Origin: Lophium mytilinum
Lineage: Eukaryota > Ascomycota > Dothideomycetes > Mytilinidiales > Mytilinidiaceae
Assembly (NCBI GenBank): GCA_010093605.1
Contig: MU004194.1
Coordinates: 12,908 to 76,907 of the forward strand
Direction of reading: 5' to 3'
Length of the DNA: 64,000 nucleotides
The position numbers and the translations under genes are program-made. The number at the start of each line of letters is the position of its first letter. Position 1 is the first letter of the stretch. Positions 9,918 to 22,239 of this stretch are shown here, one piece after another. The notes beneath the pieces are model-generated. The model was not told the origin of the DNA. It was given only the letters and a program-made list of their open reading frames with translations, and searched no databases.

Positions 9918-11780
9918 CTAGTCTTTCGAATCCTTGTCTTTCTTCTTCCCCTTCCCATTGAACGAGAACGAGAACGGATTTTTCAAGATCTTCGGCACCG
10001 GCGCCAGCGGGGGAACCTTAGCCTTCTCCTTTTGCTTATCCTCCTCTATCTTCTTGAGAAAGTATTCGTGGGGGTCATCGTAGAACTTCTCCCAAGCTGT
10101 GGAGGCGGTGCTAATTGGCCGGCTTCGCATACCGTTCTGGATCCAATGGAGATCGGCGACCTGAGGGTTGGGTTGCTCGCTTGGAGAGCCGAGCGGGCTG
10201 ACGTTGTAGCGTGGCCCTGGTACTGTTACCGGGGAAGAAGCACGAGAAGACACTGGGGAGGGCTGGAATTCGTAGGGGTTTCGGGGGACTGGAGTCGAAG
10301 AGCCTGATGTGCCGCTTCGATTGTCAGGACGGCGGACACTGGGGTTGCGAGTCGACGATCGTGGCGCAGCGGCAGGTTGACGCTCTGGACGCCTTGAGCT
10401 CTGAGACCGCTCAACAGTGTTTTCGAAGATGCTCTTGTAGGGCGTTACACCCGGAGTCGCTTTATTTGAAGCTTTGTCTGCATCGCCGGTTCCATTGTCG
10501 CCTTGTTCGCCTTTGTTGTAGTTAATCCAGGCATCACGTGCGAACAGTGGTTCAGTCGCTGGTGGCGCAACGCCTTCTCGTGGCTCATCTTCCAGCACAT
10601 TCCCTAGAGCTGAAGATGCGGCTGCGTGGTTTGAGTAGACGGAGGAAGCTGCAGGGTGCTGGAAATTCTGGAAATTGGAGAGCTCATACGGATTGACAGT
10701 TGCGCTGATCTCTCCGTCTTTTTCCGGGTTTTCGTCCCATTCGTATTCGCTTTCGTCGTCAACACGCGCGCGTTCGCTGTTGCTATGTCGCGGCGAAGTA
10801 GGAGGGCTTTCGAACGGGCTTTCGAAGGGATTCTCTCCGTTACCAGGATATCCACCGTGAGGGTGGAATGGCTCTGAAACATCGATAGGAGCGGTCGTGT
10901 TGGACGATACTGTTGGAGGACGGCCAACGAACACCGTTGATGCAGCTGAGAACGTTGGAGCGCGTTTCAACGGGTCTTCAAGCTCCCCGGCTCGAATCTT
11001 GCGTGCAACGTCCTTCCAAATTCCCTTTAGTGTCTGAGCCTCTGACCATGCGAATCTATCCGCACCTGGCTGGAACTGTTGTACCCAGCGCTCCACCCAT
11101 TGGAGTCTGCGGCTATCCGATTTGAGCTTCGAAGTTCGGAATCGGGCAATTATGCCTAGCAAGAGGCCATAGCAGGCTCTATAGCTGCCGCCAATGCGTG
11201 CTAGCATACATGCTGGGCATGGGTTTGGGCCCTTAGCCCATCGGCTTAGAACAACGCCGTTGTGTTCGACCTGCGAATAGATTGGTTCTCTATTGTCGGG
11301 AGCCATCTTTCGAGCATCGTAGTCATCTTGCCACATCTCGGGGATCATCTCCAAATAGCGAATAAACTTCTCTTGTTCAGGAGTCAGCGCATTATGGAAG
11401 TACAGAATTTGGAAGAAGCGCGGAATGCCCTCTTCAATCTCATGCTTTATCCATGATAGTATGCTCCGAACCAGTTTCCCGGAGAGCTTCTCGTGCAGAT
11501 TGTGGCACAGTCCGGCTCTGGATAGATCGCCACTCTTCATCAATATGTTGCTGATCTTCAATGCGACGGTATTACGCAGCAAGTGCGGCGGGAGGGCTTG
11601 TGTCGCCTTCTTGACCCGCTTGATATACTTCTGCGACTTTTCTGAATTGATATCGTCGCAAGGGAGAGGGCTGTCTCGTAGCAAGGCGGTCAACCTTGCG
11701 ATATCGCGCCGACCGAGATGTGAGTATGATGTTGCACGGTAGACTTGGCCCATCGAAAGACCTTGCTGAGCGGCGGACAT
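9918..11780 (-). CDS. Fungal-specific hypothetical protein, 620 aa
   Basis: One uninterrupted frame of 620 aa begins MSAAQQGLSMGQVY. Residues 1-260 are well ordered and helix-rich, with a compact Cys pair motif (PCPACMLARIGG) near residue 190, followed by an aromatic-rich stretch (LQWVERWVQQFQ). Residues 280-560 are Ser/Pro/Asn-rich, low in complexity and probably disordered. The tail is basic (KGKKKDKDSKD). I recognise the N-terminal part only as a type of uncharacterised protein common in Dothideomycetes. There is no membrane segment or signal peptide. Codon pattern and length argue that it is a real gene. Its neighbours give no hint about function. Confidence 0.75.
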   Translation of the reverse strand: MSAAQQGLSMGQVYRATSYSHLGRRDIARLTALLRDSPLPCDDINSEKSQKYIKRVKKATQALPPHLLRNTVALKISNILMKSGDLSRAGLCHNLHEKLSGKLVRSILSWIKHEIEEGIPRFFQILYFHNALTPEQEKFIRYLEMIPEMWQDDYDARKMAPDNREPIYSQVEHNGVVLSRWAKGPNPCPACMLARIGGSYRACYGLLLGIIARFRTSKLKSDSRRLQWVERWVQQFQPGADRFAWSEAQTLKGIWKDVARKIRAGELEDPLKRAPTFSAASTVFVGRPPTVSSNTTAPIDVSEPFHPHGGYPGNGENPFESPFESPPTSPRHSNSERARVDDESEYEWDENPEKDGEISATVNPYELSNFQNFQHPAASSVYSNHAAASSALGNVLEDEPREGVAPPATEPLFARDAWINYNKGEQGDNGTGDADKASNKATPGVTPYKSIFENTVERSQSSRRPERQPAAAPRSSTRNPSVRRPDNRSGTSGSSTPVPRNPYEFQPSPVSSRASSPVTVPGPRYNVSPLGSPSEQPNPQVADLHWIQNGMRSRPISTASTAWEKFYDDPHEYFLKKIEEDKQKEKAKVPPLAPVPKILKNPFSFSFNGKGKKKDKDSKD

Positions 11781-12826
11781 GTTTGGGTTGGTGGACAGTC
11801 TGCTGTGTGTACTAACCTAGCTTGAAAAGTAGTCTGCCGGTTTCGGAGATTGACTGCGTTCTATGCGATTCTACGAGAAGGCAGATCAGAAGCGTTTTGA
11901 GGGAAGATTGTAGAAGGGGATCTTACCGCAACCGCTTTTAATATCCCACACGATGCATTGTGCAACTTCAATCACTGCGAAGACTTGACCATTGTAAAAA
12001 CACATTGAGCATGTGGGTTATAGCCATGATTGAAGGATTTAACATTGCGTTAACAATGGATTCGCGAATTAACGTCACTGTGAACTGAGTGGAATAGGAA
12101 TACCCGAAAAGGGAAATCGTTAGTGACTGTTGTCCCACGAGACTCATGTTGGAGAGCGGGGATGATGAAGGCACGTGAGTTCTCTGCTAGCAACTACTAG
12201 CAATAGAAGAAAAAGGGGACAGGCGTTGAATGAGAGCATCGAGAAGGGAAGACGACTTTGGAGGAGTGTTAGGAAAAATTAGAGCGACAGTGAACTTAAA
12301 CCTGTGGTGTTACCCATCTCCCGAAACGCACGAGCAAAGGTACTTCATGAGCAGTAGACAGTCGACATTATGAAACGAGAGAAGTAGTAGTTTGGATTGA
12401 GATTCGTAATCCAGCTTGCATCCTTCCTGAACGCCAGATACCCCTCTTCATAGCGAGTGTGTTTGTACAATGCCGGCCATAAGCAATGAACCGGCGCAGT
12501 TCCCAGTTCTCCAAGCCATCTGTCCCGAAGCCGCGCGACGGTAATCGTGACAAAAAGAATTGAACCGACGTCCCTAGGTTACAAACAAGAAGTAGTAATA
12601 GACATTAAGATCCAGAAGCGCTCTGCACGGATCGTGTTGTACAGAAGAAGTCTCATCGACGATAGATGTCTCCGAAGGAAATAATGGCAGGGTGGTGATG
12701 TCCAGAGTCCCAGCAAGCCAGCATGTCTTTTTCAGCTAGGGTACGGTAGGTCTCGACTTAAAGCGATACGCACGCAGTCCCAGCAGCCCCAGAGAGGAGA
12801 CATGGCTAAAGAAATTTGTCGAGAGC
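11781..12826. other. Intergenic between divergent/convergent genes, no gene supported
   Basis: The stretch holds the 5' flank of the 620-aa protein gene and the 3' flank of SUR2. Short frames exist but have no coding character. A TPsiC-like string at about 12560 does not fold into a tRNA. Confidence 0.5.
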
Positions 12827-14208
12827 TTAATGCCCGCTCTCCACTCCTAAGACGTTTCCTCCCTTTCCTTGCAAACTCTCGTTCACCTTATTACGTAGTC
12901 CTTTCAAATTTCCGGACTGTTGCGATATGCTCGTCGCCTTCTTTCGAGTCGTCCGTCGTACGGAAATTGGTGTATTCGATGAGTTCTTGATAGTTTCATC
13001 TAATTCGGAAGCAGATGAAGTATTGACGCTGTCCGACTGCGCCGCTTTGATCCCGTTATCGCGATCAAGTTTAGTTTGGGCGTGCACTCGGCTCTTCTCG
13101 TATCGTGCAGATACATCACCTCCTTTCCACATAGTATTGAGCATACTATCCCAGATTGTGAAGAATGGCTGAGAGAAGTTTGTCTTGATGCCCCAGCTTT
13201 GGTGGTGAATATCGTGGTAAGCGGCATTGTTTGAAGTAATAAGCTGGAGTGGGTCGAACGGGAGCGAGTAGCCACAGTGGTCGTCCACGGTCTTGATGGT
13301 TGCGCAGGTAAAGAACCACATTGACTGCCTCACGGTCATGCCAGAAACGAGGTAAGCCAAACCAGTGCCTAGTGTATCGAGGAGGAACCCTTCGAAGGGA
13401 TGGTTGTAAAGGGCGCCATAGGCGTAAGGCACATAGAGCTTGTGGTGTCGCGAGTGGAAGGTAGCTGAGACTATTGTTATTGACCGAGGCATGAAGGTAC
13501 GAATGGAGGGGGTGCGGTAAACGTACTATATAACCACTTGTTCACGTGCATCGCGCGATGCAGGAAGTATTGCCAGGTGTCAACGACTACAATCCCAACG
13601 AAGAACTGGAACGCAGGCACAGCTACCCAGTACAGGGCCTTTGCGAGCAGCATTTCCCAAGGCGCAAACGCGGGCGCAAGCTCACTTTGACCGTTCACAG
13701 AGACCAGCTGTACCATCCCCGGGTATCTGCCGCCTGTGAGGATCGACGCTGCGATTGGGTGGGTAAAATTGAGGTTGCTAGCCAGAGCACCGGCGTTCAA
13801 CCCGACAATCGATAGCAAAGTGGGAACATAGTGTTGTGCTTTCCGAATCAACAGAGCCCAGCTAGCAATGCTGTACTCTTCCTTCCCGTATGTTGCTTCG
13901 TCGTCAAGCAGAGTCAGCCCGAAGCCGAATATGGTCTGGATAACCTGCTGAATGATGACGTCGCGGAACACGTCCCAGCGGGAGACATGGTTTCGCTTTA
14001 GAACCTCGGCCGGGGTGTGTAATCGGTATTGTGGGAATAAGTCGTACACATCAATGACGTGGAATATCATGGATACCGTCCAGTATGCGAGGATTGGGAG
14101 CAGTAGGGTCGTGTACTCGTCCTTCAGCCATGATATCAGGGGCGGGACCGGCTTTAGCGTGTAGGACGGGAGCGGAGGCAGCTCGGACTGCATGGTTGCG
14201 TTGACCAT
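12827..14208 (-). CDS. SUR2: Sphinganine C4-hydroxylase (SUR2-type), two exons
   Basis: This ER-membrane di-iron enzyme hydroxylates C4 of dihydrosphingosine to make phytosphingosine. Model: join of 14208-13527 and 13464-12827, with an intron of 62 bp (donor GTACGT, acceptor CTCAG) and 439 aa. The three His boxes of the fatty-acid hydroxylase superfamily are present: HRAMH before the intron, HSRHH directly after it, and HDIHH near the middle of exon 2. Text such as NHPFEGFLLDTLG and TVDDHCGY is typical of SUR2. Several hydrophobic segments precede the boxes. The ATG (MVNATMQSEL) was chosen over an upstream in-frame start because the extra 142 residues are low-complexity and lack family similarity. 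The C-terminal 75 residues are a basic, variable tail. The gene is head-to-head with TCTP. Confidence 0.92.
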
Positions 14209-14678
14209 GGCGAAAGCGCGGTGTTGGGTATTGCACAAGAGGTGAATTGTGTCGTGACAGCGCGCGGCGAGCTCTGAGTACTTAAAGGGATGGGCGGACA
14301 GGCCCGGATGCGGCGGAAGCGGAGGAGAAGGCGGCAGGAGAGAGAAGGAACGTATGAGCCCGCGATGAGGCGGGAGACAGTTGGGCGCAAAGATAGGATT
14401 AAGGAGAGGCGGTGGAGTGAAGGGAATACGGTCGAACAGCTCACGACAACGTGATGGATGCCGCCGGGAGGCGTGAGAATAGTGCCAAGATGTTGCCACT
14501 TTCCAGCCCGTCACGTGCACGTCTAGCCCACTCGGGGGCGGGCTGCGAAATTCTCCCCCCACCAGACGGCCCATTTTTCGAGCAACACCAAAGTGCCCTC
14601 TCACGTCTCTGCACGCCCTCTCCCACGACCACACCGTACCACGCCCTCGCCGCTTTCCAGTCTCGACATTAGCCCACC
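14209..14678. promoter_or_regulatory. Shared divergent promoter of SUR2 and TCTP
   Basis: The two start codons face away from each other across 470 bp. The region is pyrimidine-rich on the TCTP side, as is common before highly expressed fungal ribosome-related genes. No TATA box was recognised. Confidence 0.55.
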
Positions 14679-15523
14679 ATGATCATCTACAAGGTACGTG
14701 TCCGCCGTATGTCCTCCGCGCAGCCAACCCCCATGCTCTGCTTTTGCAGCCCTCGACCCCGCCATCTCCGCGCCATCGATCCATGTTCCAACAAAGCCCA
14801 TGCAGAGAGCTAATACATTCCCATAGTGCCTCATCAGCGGTGACGAGATCCTCTCCGACTCGTACGACATCAAGGAGGTCGATGGCGTCGTCTACGAGGC
14901 CGACTGCAAGAAGATTACCGTCGGAGGTGACAACATCGGTGCGTTCCCAGCCCCACCTCACGGCTCTCTCCTCTCCGCCATGAATTCACCGCTACGAATC
15001 ACAAACCAAGGATTTGTCTCTGACTTCTATACCTACAGACATCGGTGCCAACCCATCGGCTGAAGAGGGCGGCGATGACACCGAGGACACCTCCCAGCAG
15101 GTCATCGATATCGTTCACTCTTTCCGTCTGAACGAGACCCAATTCGACAAGAAGTCATATCTCAGCCATCTCAAGAGTAAGTGTCGTCGCGAGCTCGAAA
15201 ACGACTGTACCTAACCTGCTCGTAGCCTACATGAAGCAGGTCAAGGAGGCCATGAAGACGCGGGGCGCCAGCGACGAGGAGGTCAAGGAGTTCGAGAAGG
15301 GCGCCTCGGGCTTTGCCAAGAAGATCGTCGGTAACTTCAAGGACTACGAGTTCCTCATTGGCGAGTCCATGGACCCGGACGGAATGTATGTTGTCGCCGC
15401 ACCCAGCTCTCAGACGCCCACTCACTAATCTCAACTAGGGTCATCCTGCTCAACTACCGCGAGGACGGCGTCACACCTTACGTGACTGTCTGGAAGCACG
15501 GCGTGTCGGAGATGAAGGTTTAG
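14679..15523 (+). CDS. TMA19: Translationally controlled tumor protein homolog (TCTP/TMA19), five exons
   Basis: This is a conserved ribosome-associated protein of the MSS4-like fold. Model: join of 14679-14693, 14827-14938, 15039-15176, 15226-15385 and 15439-15523, giving 169 aa, the usual length. It starts MIIYK then [20 protein letters not shown], and contains [19 protein letters not shown], the TCTP1-type signature region. It ends with [14 protein letters not shown], close to the family C-terminus. All junctions are GT..AG and in phase. The first coding exon is only 15 nt, as often seen in fungal TCTP genes. It lies head-to-head with SUR2. Confidence 0.96.
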
Positions 15524-16502
15524 ACGGGTGACTTGGCTTTAGTTGGACGACGGGCACGGGCACGGGCGATCTGTTTCTTACGATCTGGAGGCATGAATGG
15601 ATATCCGAATGAGGCCTAAAACTGCATGATATACGACCTACTTCTCCCCCGAGATCCCACCGCGATCTCTTCTCAAATCTCGTTTGCCAGTCTTTGAACA
15701 TTATTCGAGATTGAGCGATTGAAAATGTGGATCACGCATACGATAAGAACCTAGCTCTCTTTTCATCCACTGCTCTATAGTGCTTTGTCGTGAGTCTAGG
15801 CACACTCATTCACAGCCGCTTGGGCTAGTTTGATGCCTCTCGAGAGTGCACTTTCAAAAACGGAGCACTATGTCGACGAGTCGTGCATGGTCCCTGATCA
15901 CTCAAATTACTTAGGCGCCCTTGGTGTATTGGCGCTGTATCAGCCTTGTGAGGCAGTGCAAAATGGAGTACCTCTTCTGCCTGGGATCGAAAGCCACCAA
16001 CTACAGCCTCCTGCATCTTGCGCACATCTGAGCCGTTTTAGTCTGCACCTGCATGCGTCTAATAGTTCGCAGCTGACTCTGAACAGCTGCGTTGGGCCGC
16101 CGGGGACGTTGCTCGAGTACAGAATGGACGGGGCACTGCAGTTCTACCATCGATAGCTCCAGGCATAGGTATCATGGCAATGTGACACAAGCTGAAGTAC
16201 CTCGCGACAAGGTAAGGAGTCGCCATGGATACGGAGCAATTATGCTCATGTGACAGCGTGAAATGGAGTCGACGCGCCCGACGGCTCGGGCCGTTCAGGC
16301 ATCTAAGCTTCTGCACTAGCTCGTCTGACTTCGCCCACCTCTCCTCGCAGCCTTATGGCCTGAGATGTCCGTCCCTCCTCACTACTTCCCTTTCAATTCC
16401 TTTTTGAGTTCCTTGCCTTGCCTTGCACTTGAATTTTGCATCTTTTCACCTTCACAACAGATCCTCTCATGCTAGCCGCTCATCTGCATCGAAATCCGAG
16501 TC
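15524..16502. other. Intergenic; possible weak fragment of the dispersed repeat
   Basis: No gene is supported. A stretch at about 15792-15850 (TCTAGGCACACT...CCGCTTGGG) faintly resembles the spacer part of the dispersed repeat family. The rest shows nothing, except a pyrimidine-rich region just before the RdRP start. Confidence 0.4.
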
Positions 16503-19500
16503 ATGAACTTATACGGACGGGTGCAAACCCACCAACGGGACGAGAGCGGCCCGCAACTGCCCCCAAATACGCCTACTAAGCAGCGTAACAAATCGGGAGA
16601 AGCCATGGAGGCAATTGTGCGCAAGCTTGAAGACCGTTGGGAACTCGGTCTATCGATACGCGGGCCTGATTGGACCCCTAGCACCAGCAGGCGAGGACCC
16701 ACCGATGAGGTCTATGGCATGATTAAGAGGTTATATTGGTCTGCTGAGCCTGCTCTCCATGAAATCGTGGATTTATTCTGGGCGAATGCACCTGATAAGC
16801 GGTACAGCCCTGAGCGACTGGAGTATCTCAGATCGCTTCTCGTCGAAAAAATCGGGACGAAGAGGAAATCGGACCAGGAGGGACCTCGAAACAACCCTGC
16901 TAAAATCTTGCGTTCGCCGTTGTGTAAGTACTCTTAACTTACCGGAAGCACGTAGCAATACACTGCTAACGTGTAGAGGCTACTAGCTAGCCAAGTCTTC
17001 GGAGACCTTACTGAAGTACGAGATCTCACTGAAGTACAAAATAATGACTCGTATCAATCGTATGTCACCGCCCTACAAACTCGATCCGGTACGCCGACAG
17101 ACGATGAGGATGATCAGGGAGTCTACATTTCGGCCCCTCCTTCACCCTCAATGGACGCTATGAATAGACGTTCAAACGCCACCCAAAAAACACCAGCACA
17201 AGGTTCTGGAGCTTCTCCGAGGAAGAGAAAGTCGGAGTCCTTTGCAGATGAGAGCCCCTCAAAGGCATCCAGATCATCAAGTGGGAGGAAGTCTCGAATG
17301 GGTCCACCGGAATCTCCGTATCTACCCGCGAGAGTGTATTCCAGTGGCACACTATTTCCAGCCAGCTCCGCGAACACGTCAGCGAACACGTCGTTCGCGA
17401 CTGATGTTGCTGAAGTCTTTTCCCAAGCGGATCCTCGAGATGTCGAAACGGCTGACACTTCGTTCGCAAGCGACATATACGAGGACGCTGTCGAAGACGA
17501 TGCAGGCGGTGGTGAGGTCAATTATCCGAACTTACGCGTGAGTAGTTCCGCTACGATGGGTTCTCTTGACGATGATGAGCTGTGGATGGCCCTCGAAGCT
17601 GTGAAGGATGTGGAAGAGATCCTATCCCAACCTCTGGAGGATCTTTCGATTCACAAGGACGATCCAATCGTGAATAAGGATCATGCCGGCCACCTTCCTC
17701 GATCCGTTGAAGGCCCTAACAGGCTCGAAGTCTCCGAAGAAGGAGAGAATAGTCGGCATGAGCCTGTCCGCTTGGAAACACTCGCAGAGGCGGCAGTCCC
17801 CTCTGTGCAACATGTTATAGACGAGAGTACCACTACAGCACAGCCAGCTAACCAAGTTTCACCTTCCCGAGCAGCGAACAGGAGTCCTAAGAGATTTCCA
17901 ATTGAGCAACACCAGATCCGGGACCTCCCACGTCAAGGGCTATTCGTCGACAATGACCCTCTTGAATGGAAGGATGCTCCCTTCCACGTGCGGTGGGAAT
18001 GCCTCAGAATCGCACAAGAGCTTGGCCTGCAACCTCTAGAGGTCATGGGGCACTATGTCTCGCAATTCTCCGACTATGATATGTTCCTGACTGGAGTCAT
18101 ATTGAAATTGCCGGACACTCCAGGCCTTCGGAAGATGGAGAAACCCTCTCGGAAAATGTGGCTAGCTGCGCAAGATAATTTCGAAGGCTACACTTTCTCG
18201 GGAAAGGTTGGCTTCAATGAGACCAATATTGGGTCTTTGTTCAAATTGAGCCTGGAACCGTTGCAGAAGCTCCAGTCTTGCCGTTTCCAGCGAGCCTTTG
18301 GATCAGATCGGCTTCTTTACCTGACCATGCCGTCCCCACACAACATTCCTAAAACCATGAGCCGGATCAAAGATCAAGAAAAGAGTCTACGAGCTAGATT
18401 TGTGGAATGGTTGCGCGGGACAGACCATTCGTTACTCGGGCGAACGTGGAGAGCTTTCCACGTCGAAGAAAAAGCGGACAAAAAATCAGTCCGGGAAAAC
18501 CGTACTTTCCAGTACAGGGTGGTGCTTTTCGCAACATCTGGTACTGACATTCGTTCTGAGTCAGCCGAGTATGACCCGCGACGCCATTCTTTACGGCCTG
18601 AATTTACTATTGATGGTTTCCTGGACTGGTTCATGTCCTTCGAAGAAAATCTAGGCCAAAAATTCTGCAAGGCATATGCGCGAATTGATCTGGGCCTTTC
18701 CAGAACGGCTCCAACCATCGTATTCCGTCCGTCCCAGGTCCGATTTGTAGCTGACACTTTTGCGGACGGCAGTCCCGAGGATAGCACTTTCAATGACCCA
18801 AGGCTAGAATGGCCGGAAAATGACGGGGTTGACCCCAGCAAACCTCCCGTTATGAACGATGGTTGTGCACTTATATCCCTTGGGGCAATGCGCGAGATCT
18901 GGAGGATGCAAGGAAAGGCGGGACCGGTTCCTAGCTTTTGCCAAGCTAGGATCGGTGGTGCCAAAGGAATATGGATAGCTAGCGCGTCGTCGACAACAAC
19001 AAACCCAGCCCATCGGGACATCTGGATCGAAATCACGGAGAGTCAGCTCAAGTTTAATCCTCATCGCGAAGATCTAAACGACGACACATACGACTCAAAT
19101 CGGTTGACTTTCGAGGTGGTCAAATTTGGAACAAGTGTCGTGAATTCAGAGCTTCATTTGGCCTTCATCCCCATCATGCTGGACCGAGGTGTTCCACAAG
19201 CTACATTAATAAAGCTGATGAATGACCGATTAGACTTTGAGAGGGCAGAGCTGCTCCAAGCTGTCGAATCCCCGAAAACTTTGCGGACATGGCTCAATAA
19301 GCAACAAGCACGAGAGGAAGAACGCCAGCGAGACGGAGACATGCTCTGGCAAGCGAGTATGCCATTACGGCTGCCAGAAAAGCTTGTCTTCCTCTTGGAG
19401 TCGGGATTCTCTCCCGCAGTTTCGCAATACTTGGCGGACCAAACGCACCGCTTTCTTGGGTATGTTCTGAGAGACATGAAGAGAAACCTGAGACTCCCTG

Positions 19501-20876
19501 TCGGAAAGGCCGTAAATCTGATAGGTATTGCGGATCCCTACGGTGTCCTCAAGCCCGGAGAGGTTCATGTAAACTTCTCATCCAACTTCATCGACGAGAT
19601 GACTGGAGAAAGCTATACGCGGTTGGACGGCATCGACGTTCTTGTCGGTCGCCAGCCGAGTTTGCGCAGATCGGACATGCAACGAGTTCGCGCTGTCTGC
19701 AAACCGGAACTTGAGCATCTAGTCGATGTCATAGTGTTTCCAAGTCGCGGCAGCTTCCCACTCGCTGGCAAATTGCAAGGAGGTGATTATGACGGAGATA
19801 TCTTTTGGACCTGCTGGGAACCGGAACTTGTGAAGCCTTTTCTCAATGCGCCAGCACCAACTACGTCACCATCAGCAGAGGGATACAAAATGAAAGTTGA
19901 TCGCCGGACTCTGAAAGACGTTCTGGGGTCAGGGCCGCAAAGGGACGTAGAGAGTTATCTTGCGAAGTCCTTTGAGTTCCGGTCTGCGCAAACTTTTCTG
20001 GGCAGAGTCAAAAACTTTCACGAAAAGCTTTGCTACTTTGAGAACACAATCGACTCTCCTGGAATCAACCTCCTCTCCGATATCCATGATCTCATAATCG
20101 ACGCTGCAAAAAATGGCATCATCGTAGATGAAGATTGGTTCTACGAGCTGATCAGTGACCCGAGAATTCGCAGCCGGAACCCCAAGAATCCGGCCTACAA
20201 AGCGGCCATGAAAGACAACTGGGGAAAACCAAAGATGGGCGAAAAGCCGAAAACTTACGTCTACGATGCAAGCAAGCCGCTCGACTATTTGTACTTCCGA
20301 GTGTTATCACCACACCTTGATAAGACTCTTAGCCTGATCGAAGAGTCATGGACAACATCCACTTGCGAAGACCCACACCTTATGGCAGCATACGACAAGG
20401 AAATGGCAGGTCAACATGAAGATGAGCTCAAGCTACTGAGAACGAAGTTTGCCGAACTCTACTCAACATGGGTCGTTAGGACTAAGAAAATGGATGGTCA
20501 TGATCGTAAGGCAGACGACTACAACCTTGCTATCGAAGACTGCTACGAAATTTACGAGTCAATCCTGCCCTCGGAAAGCGCCCCATCTTACTGGGTGGAA
20601 GAAGACATCCCCGGTCGTACTCCTTATTGGAAGCTACTGAAGGCATCTGCTTTGCACAATTTCCAAGGCAAACATACAACCTTCACTTATCACTGTGCGG
20701 GACGAGAGCTCGCTCTCACCAAGGCTTATGCGTCTGGTCGCTATCGGGTGCTTACGGAGGCAATGTACGGCCTCTTGAAGCCGAAGAAGGCTAAGGCCCT
20801 TACGAGAGATGCCGGTGTGCCGCGGGGCGGCGAAATGGCAGAATACGATGATGCCCCGGATGACTTTGAGGAGTAG
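16503..20876 (+). CDS. RNA-dependent RNA polymerase, QDE-1/SAD-1 family
   Basis: The enzyme makes double-stranded RNA from single-stranded RNA for Dicer in quelling-type silencing. Model: exon 1 16503-16923, intron 16924-16986 (GTAAGT...CTACTAG, branch CTAAC), exon 2 16987-20876, 1436 aa. The next-nearest AG upstream would put a stop in frame, which is why the later acceptor was chosen. The catalytic double-psi beta-barrel loop is clear: GGDYDGDIFW, with Asp residues at about 1074, 1076 and 1078. Upstream LVGRQPSLRRSDMQRV and SRGSFPLAGKLQGG fit the family. Residues up to about 390 are Ser-rich and variable. Length matches Neurospora QDE-1 (about 1400 aa). Which RdRP clade it belongs to cannot be settled by eye. 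It appears intact. Confidence 0.95.
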
Positions 20877-21596
20877 CTAGAATGAGGTCCTCAAGTATCT
20901 TGAGTTTCCCGATTACAGGAAGCTGTGGACCTTTACAACAAACGGAGCCGTGAAGGCCGGGACTCAGACACGAAGATTGCAACATCATCTACAACTATTC
21001 TTGGGAGCTCATATTTGTCCAGGGCAGAAACTTTACGGTTGGACATGGCTCGATCTCGGCAGGATATCACTTGTTTCATTTTCTGGGTTTCATTATTGGT
21101 TTGGGAGTGTTTATAGGTCCTCTGATATTTTTGCTTTGTTTTCCATATACCCATAGATCCATCCAGCGATCTAAGCGTGTGTGCTCTCGGCACAAGCTAC
21201 CTTGTTTTTCATCATTTCTTCCCCTTTTTGGTCTCTTTGCCTCAGCATTGCTGAGATGTCCCTCGAGTTATGAGTTTGGGAGATGTTTTCACGGATCTCC
21301 ACGGTTAATGATGTCTGCCCTTGAGGCTTTTCTTTGTCACACCTCGGTAATCTAGCGGTAGTACTAGTTCTCTATACTCAAAAGCCATTCTTCTTCTAAT
21401 CTGCTCTTGCTACATTGTGATTCCAAAGCATGATTCAACACGAGTAACTTACATCTCGCATTAGAATCCTAGCACCTCTTTCCTCTCTATATCACATAAT
21501 CACCTCCGCTTCCCAATCCTGTCTATCACTTCGCCGCAATCTTGGGCGCCCTTCGTTTCCTAGGGCATCTGATCCGTCTTTATCTCCCTTTCCCGA
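20877..21596. other. Intergenic, no gene supported
   Basis: This is the 3' flank of the RdRP gene. Overlapping short frames on both strands show no family resemblance. Confidence 0.4.
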
Positions 21597-21920
21597 ATGA
21601 CATCGTCTTCTTACTCCGTAACTAATTCCCGGGTCCCTTCACTCCCACTACGCGTTACGCGCAGTCCTAAAGCAGTCTCCACATCATGCTCGCCTAAGCT
21701 TATCAAATTTCTCCTCCATACCATCACCCATACGCTAAGTCCTACCATCAGGAGCGTTGTTGCGGCGATACTGATTCTAGCATATATGAACTTTGTGAAA
21801 CGAGACAGCAATTTGGGTGGAAACACACGACCTTGCAACGCGAACATCGGGGATGGATCTAACATACATCTTCGCTGTCATAATGGCGTATTGCCAGTTG
21901 TTTCCACTACTCAGTGCTAG
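21597..21920 (+). CDS. Possible small single-pass membrane protein, 107 aa
   Basis: An ATG-started frame of 107 aa has a Ser-rich start, an amphipathic stretch, and one hydrophobic segment (RSVVAAILILAYMNFVKR) near residues 58-75, then a polar tail. No homolog is recognised. It may be a chance frame. It stands alone in a 1.4 kb gap between the RdRP gene and the RNase H gene. Confidence 0.25.
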   Translation: MTSSSYSVTNSRVPSLPLRVTRSPKAVSTSCSPKLIKFLLHTITHTLSPTIRSVVAAILILAYMNFVKRDSNLGGNTRPCNANIGDGSNIHLRCHNGVLPVVSTTQC

Positions 21921-22239
21921 AAAAACTTTATAGCTTCAGGTAACCCGTACTCTATATCCGCAGATTTGATGTCCTTTGTCTGAACATTGATAGTACAAAC
22001 CAAGCCATCCCCACAGATTCCCGGTTTCTCAACGTGCCAAAGTTATCGTAACTCTCCACAGGTCGCAATTGAAGCATGAAAACTGCGATAATACGGAACA
22101 GGTTGATGTCTTTACTCCGGAGTATCTTCGCTGTCTTAAGCAGACCCCGTTCCTGCGGGCCCAGATGGTAGTGAGCAAGCTCTGAGGTCGAAGAAGTTCG
22201 TTTCTTAATAGCCCCAGGGCCCTGCCGCAAGACGACAAC

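Noticed and set aside
12555-12575. TPsiC-loop-like string AATTGAACC on the minus strand, suggesting a tRNA
   Set aside because: The flanking bases do not pair into a T stem and no acceptor, D or anticodon arms are found at the expected distances.
14209-14634. N-terminal extension of SUR2 by 142 residues in the same frame
   Set aside because: The extra part is Pro/Arg-rich without family similarity and overlaps the shared promoter; the ATG at 14208 gives a normal SUR2 start.
15825-16156. Overlapping frames of 66 and 108 codons between TCTP and RdRP
   Set aside because: They lie on opposite strands of the same bases and neither shows any recognisable feature.
17151-20876. RdRP as a single-exon gene of 1241 aa
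   Set aside because: The frame stays open upstream to 16987 and joins an upstream exon in phase across a canonical intron, giving a length typical of QDE-1.
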